DNA of 64,000 nt, from contig CAJTMW010000004.1 of assembly GCA_910577275.1 (NCBI GenBank), positions 97,223 to 161,222 of the forward strand. Direction: 5' to 3'. Below are positions 62,942 through 64,000 of the stretch, in pieces; position 1 is the first letter of the stretch; every line of letters begins with the position of its first letter. The notes beneath the pieces were generated by a model. The model was not told the origin of the DNA. It saw only the letters and a list, made by a program, of their open reading frames with translations, and made no database searches. This DNA is from an uncultured Lachnospiraceae bacterium. GTDB taxonomy: Bacteria > Bacillota > Clostridia > Lachnospirales > Lachnospiraceae. Made by a program: the position numbers and the translations under genes.

Positions 62942-63215
62942 TCAATTCCACTGTCCTTCCGATACTCCCGCGCCTCCGGCATTGGAAGAAGCCGCTATAA
63001 TCCACCCATCTTCATCTCTGGCATACTGTTTCAAAAACTCCCATGCAGCTTGCATAACTGTCTGCATCCACATCATCGGGAAATTCCGTGTTGCCCCACC
63101 GGGAAAAATAAACAGAGTTTTCTTTCACTTTTTCATACAATCTGCCGCTGTCAACAGTAAATGAACCGTCTGACACGCTGCCAGCGTTATCATTCCATAT
63201 TGCAGATAAAAGAGA
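62942..63215 (-). pseudogene. Frameshifted fragment of an unidentified gene
   Basis: Minus-strand text SAIWNDNAGSVSDGSFTVDS, then NSVYFSRWGNTEFPDDVDAD and SYASC, jumps by one base near 63048 into WEFLKQYARDEDGWIIAASS and NAGGAGVSEGQWN, stop at 62942-62944. No start codon or ribosome site in frame. It resembles real protein but no family is recognised. Confidence 0.4.
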
Positions 63216-63262
63216 CTTTCTTCAAATGCCATGCTGCCGCTATGGAGCAGAATCATATCTTT

Positions 63263-63772
63263 TCAGATTTCGCTGACCATAAAACAGCGGATACCCGCAG
63301 CCCATACCAGAAGGAACAGAAAGACATAGGTATATCCAAAAAAAGTATCTTTTGTTTTCCGGTACAGCCTGCGAAAAAAGCCGTGGGTATGGAATCCCAA
63401 ATGAAAGGCCATCCATACAAATCCCCATGCGGTTCCGCAAACATGGAGATTCCTCGCAGACTGCGTTGCCACAAATGGCGAAAATGCAAACACATCTCCC
63501 GACATCTGCACCGAGCTAATCATCATGACCGCCATATCCGCAAGCAGCAGAAAATCCGTAAAAAACAGCGCCGCCCTTGTAAATGAATAGCCTCCTTTTA
63601 AAATTCCCCGATACCATGTCAGATTCAATATATGATGGAGCAGGAACAGGCCGAATAATATACAGCCCAATACTCCATGTAAAAGCAGTCCCCGTCCTGC
63701 CCGGTAACTCATTAAATAGATAAAAATAAAGTACATCACTATATCTATCAGAATTTTCATTTTCCGTTTCAT
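63263..63772 (-). CDS. DUF4405 four-helix membrane protein (cytochrome b561-like)
   Basis: 169 residues with four to five spans. Histidines sit in the spans (GVLGCILFGLFLLHHILNLT; RNLHVCGTAWGFVWMAFHLG), the DUF4405 pattern thought to bind haem. It starts 6 bp after the flavodoxin stop, which suggests a shared role in electron transfer. Confidence 0.75.
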   Translation of the reverse strand: MKRKMKILIDIVMYFIFIYLMSYRAGRGLLLHGVLGCILFGLFLLHHILNLTWYRGILKGGYSFTRAALFFTDFLLLADMAVMMISSVQMSGDVFAFSPFVATQSARNLHVCGTAWGFVWMAFHLGFHTHGFFRRLYRKTKDTFFGYTYVFLFLLVWAAGIRCFMVSEI

Positions 63773-63778
63773 GTCCTG

Positions 63779-64000
63779 TTATTCCTTAATCCCGCTTAAA
63801 GCAAGCCACTCAGAGATTTCATCGGAAAGAGAACTGCCGCCGGAATAATTAAATTCAAATCCGATTCCCACATAGGAATCCGGCACCAGCTTGGAAAGGT
63901 CGGATACGCTGTCCCCAAACATGGTTCCTCCGTGGCTGCTAAACGGGATAATGATTTTTCCGTCAAAATCGTATTCCTCCACAAAGGAATATACCGGCAT
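63779..64000 (-). CDS. Flavodoxin family protein, 5' part beyond window
   Basis: The C-terminal ~73 residues are visible. IIIPFSSHGGTMFGDSVSDL is the Flavodoxin_4 signature and WLALSGIKE the end. The N-terminal FMN phosphate loop lies off the window. Same operon as the DUF4405 gene. Confidence 0.75.
   Translation of the reverse strand: MPVYSFVEEYDFDGKIIIPFSSHGGTMFGDSVSDLSKLVPDSYVGIGFEFNYSGGSSLSDEISEWLALSGIKE

Overview
The window looks like chromosome of a low-to-mid GC anaerobic Firmicute, most likely a gut Lachnospiraceae (Clostridia). This is inferred from the protein families, strong AGGAGG-type ribosome sites, the MbhA-H-like cation antiporter cluster, CUT1 sugar transporters without their own ATPase, and clostridial oleate hydratase, DUF362 and DUF4405 genes. 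No 16S rRNA or other definitive marker is present.

Layout. (1) 1-16.8 kb is an accessory region of lower GC, full of defence genes and wreckage. It holds a DUF1186/SEC-C gene cut by the window edge; a small structured RNA with its own promoter and terminator fused to a decayed AbiF (HEPN) gene; a RhuM-family tail; an ORF6N/phospholipase-D-like protein behind two unknown genes; a collapsed prophage scar (cell-wall-binding end of a lysin, tail of a holin, tail of a family A DNA polymerase); an intact type I restriction-modification set (hsdR, hsdS, hsdM) behind a small helix-turn-helix gene and a NACHT NTPase; a sigma-like gene behind a long hairpin; and plasmid/ICE-like remains (broken parA, SymE-type toxin). 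(2) 16.9-21 kb is core chromosome: rlmD, yhaM, a degenerate HtrA-like protein and tRNA-Pro(CGG). (3) 21-30.6 kb is one ten-gene operon for a multisubunit cation/proton antiporter. Its order matches the mbhABCDEFGH half of archaeal membrane-bound hydrogenase, but it has four large proton-conducting subunits and no hydrogenase genes. (4) 30.7-38.4 kb: trxA, trmB, a probable toxin-antitoxin pair with ADP-ribosyltransferase-like motifs, a D,D-carboxypeptidase, an exonuclease, an ABC exporter and an MFS transporter. (5) 38.9-46.7 kb is a catabolic locus: GntR regulator, CUT1 importer, cytoplasmic glycosidase-like enzyme, DUF1537 kinase and Asp/Glu-racemase-like enzyme, with a shared candidate operator before the binding-protein gene and before the regulator. 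(6) 46.9-55.6 kb: a second CUT1-type set, unusual in having a very large binding protein and an HlyD-like adaptor, divergent from a two-component system. A near-perfect inverted pair of 11-bp-phased repeats lies between them. (7) 55.6-64 kb: oleate hydratase, TetR, aldo/keto reductase, GNAT, DUF362 lipoprotein, ArsP_1-type permease, DUF4405 membrane protein and the end of a flavodoxin, with two frameshifted unknown fragments.

The strongest leads are the abiF-RNA/AbiF relic, the NACHT-HTH-type I RM operon with a triple 10-bp repeat at its promoter, the ART-like toxin pair, the four-subunit antiporter, the propeller-fused binding protein with an HlyD partner, and the HtrA paralogue that has lost its catalytic residues. 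All functional calls rest on reading motifs; no database search was run.
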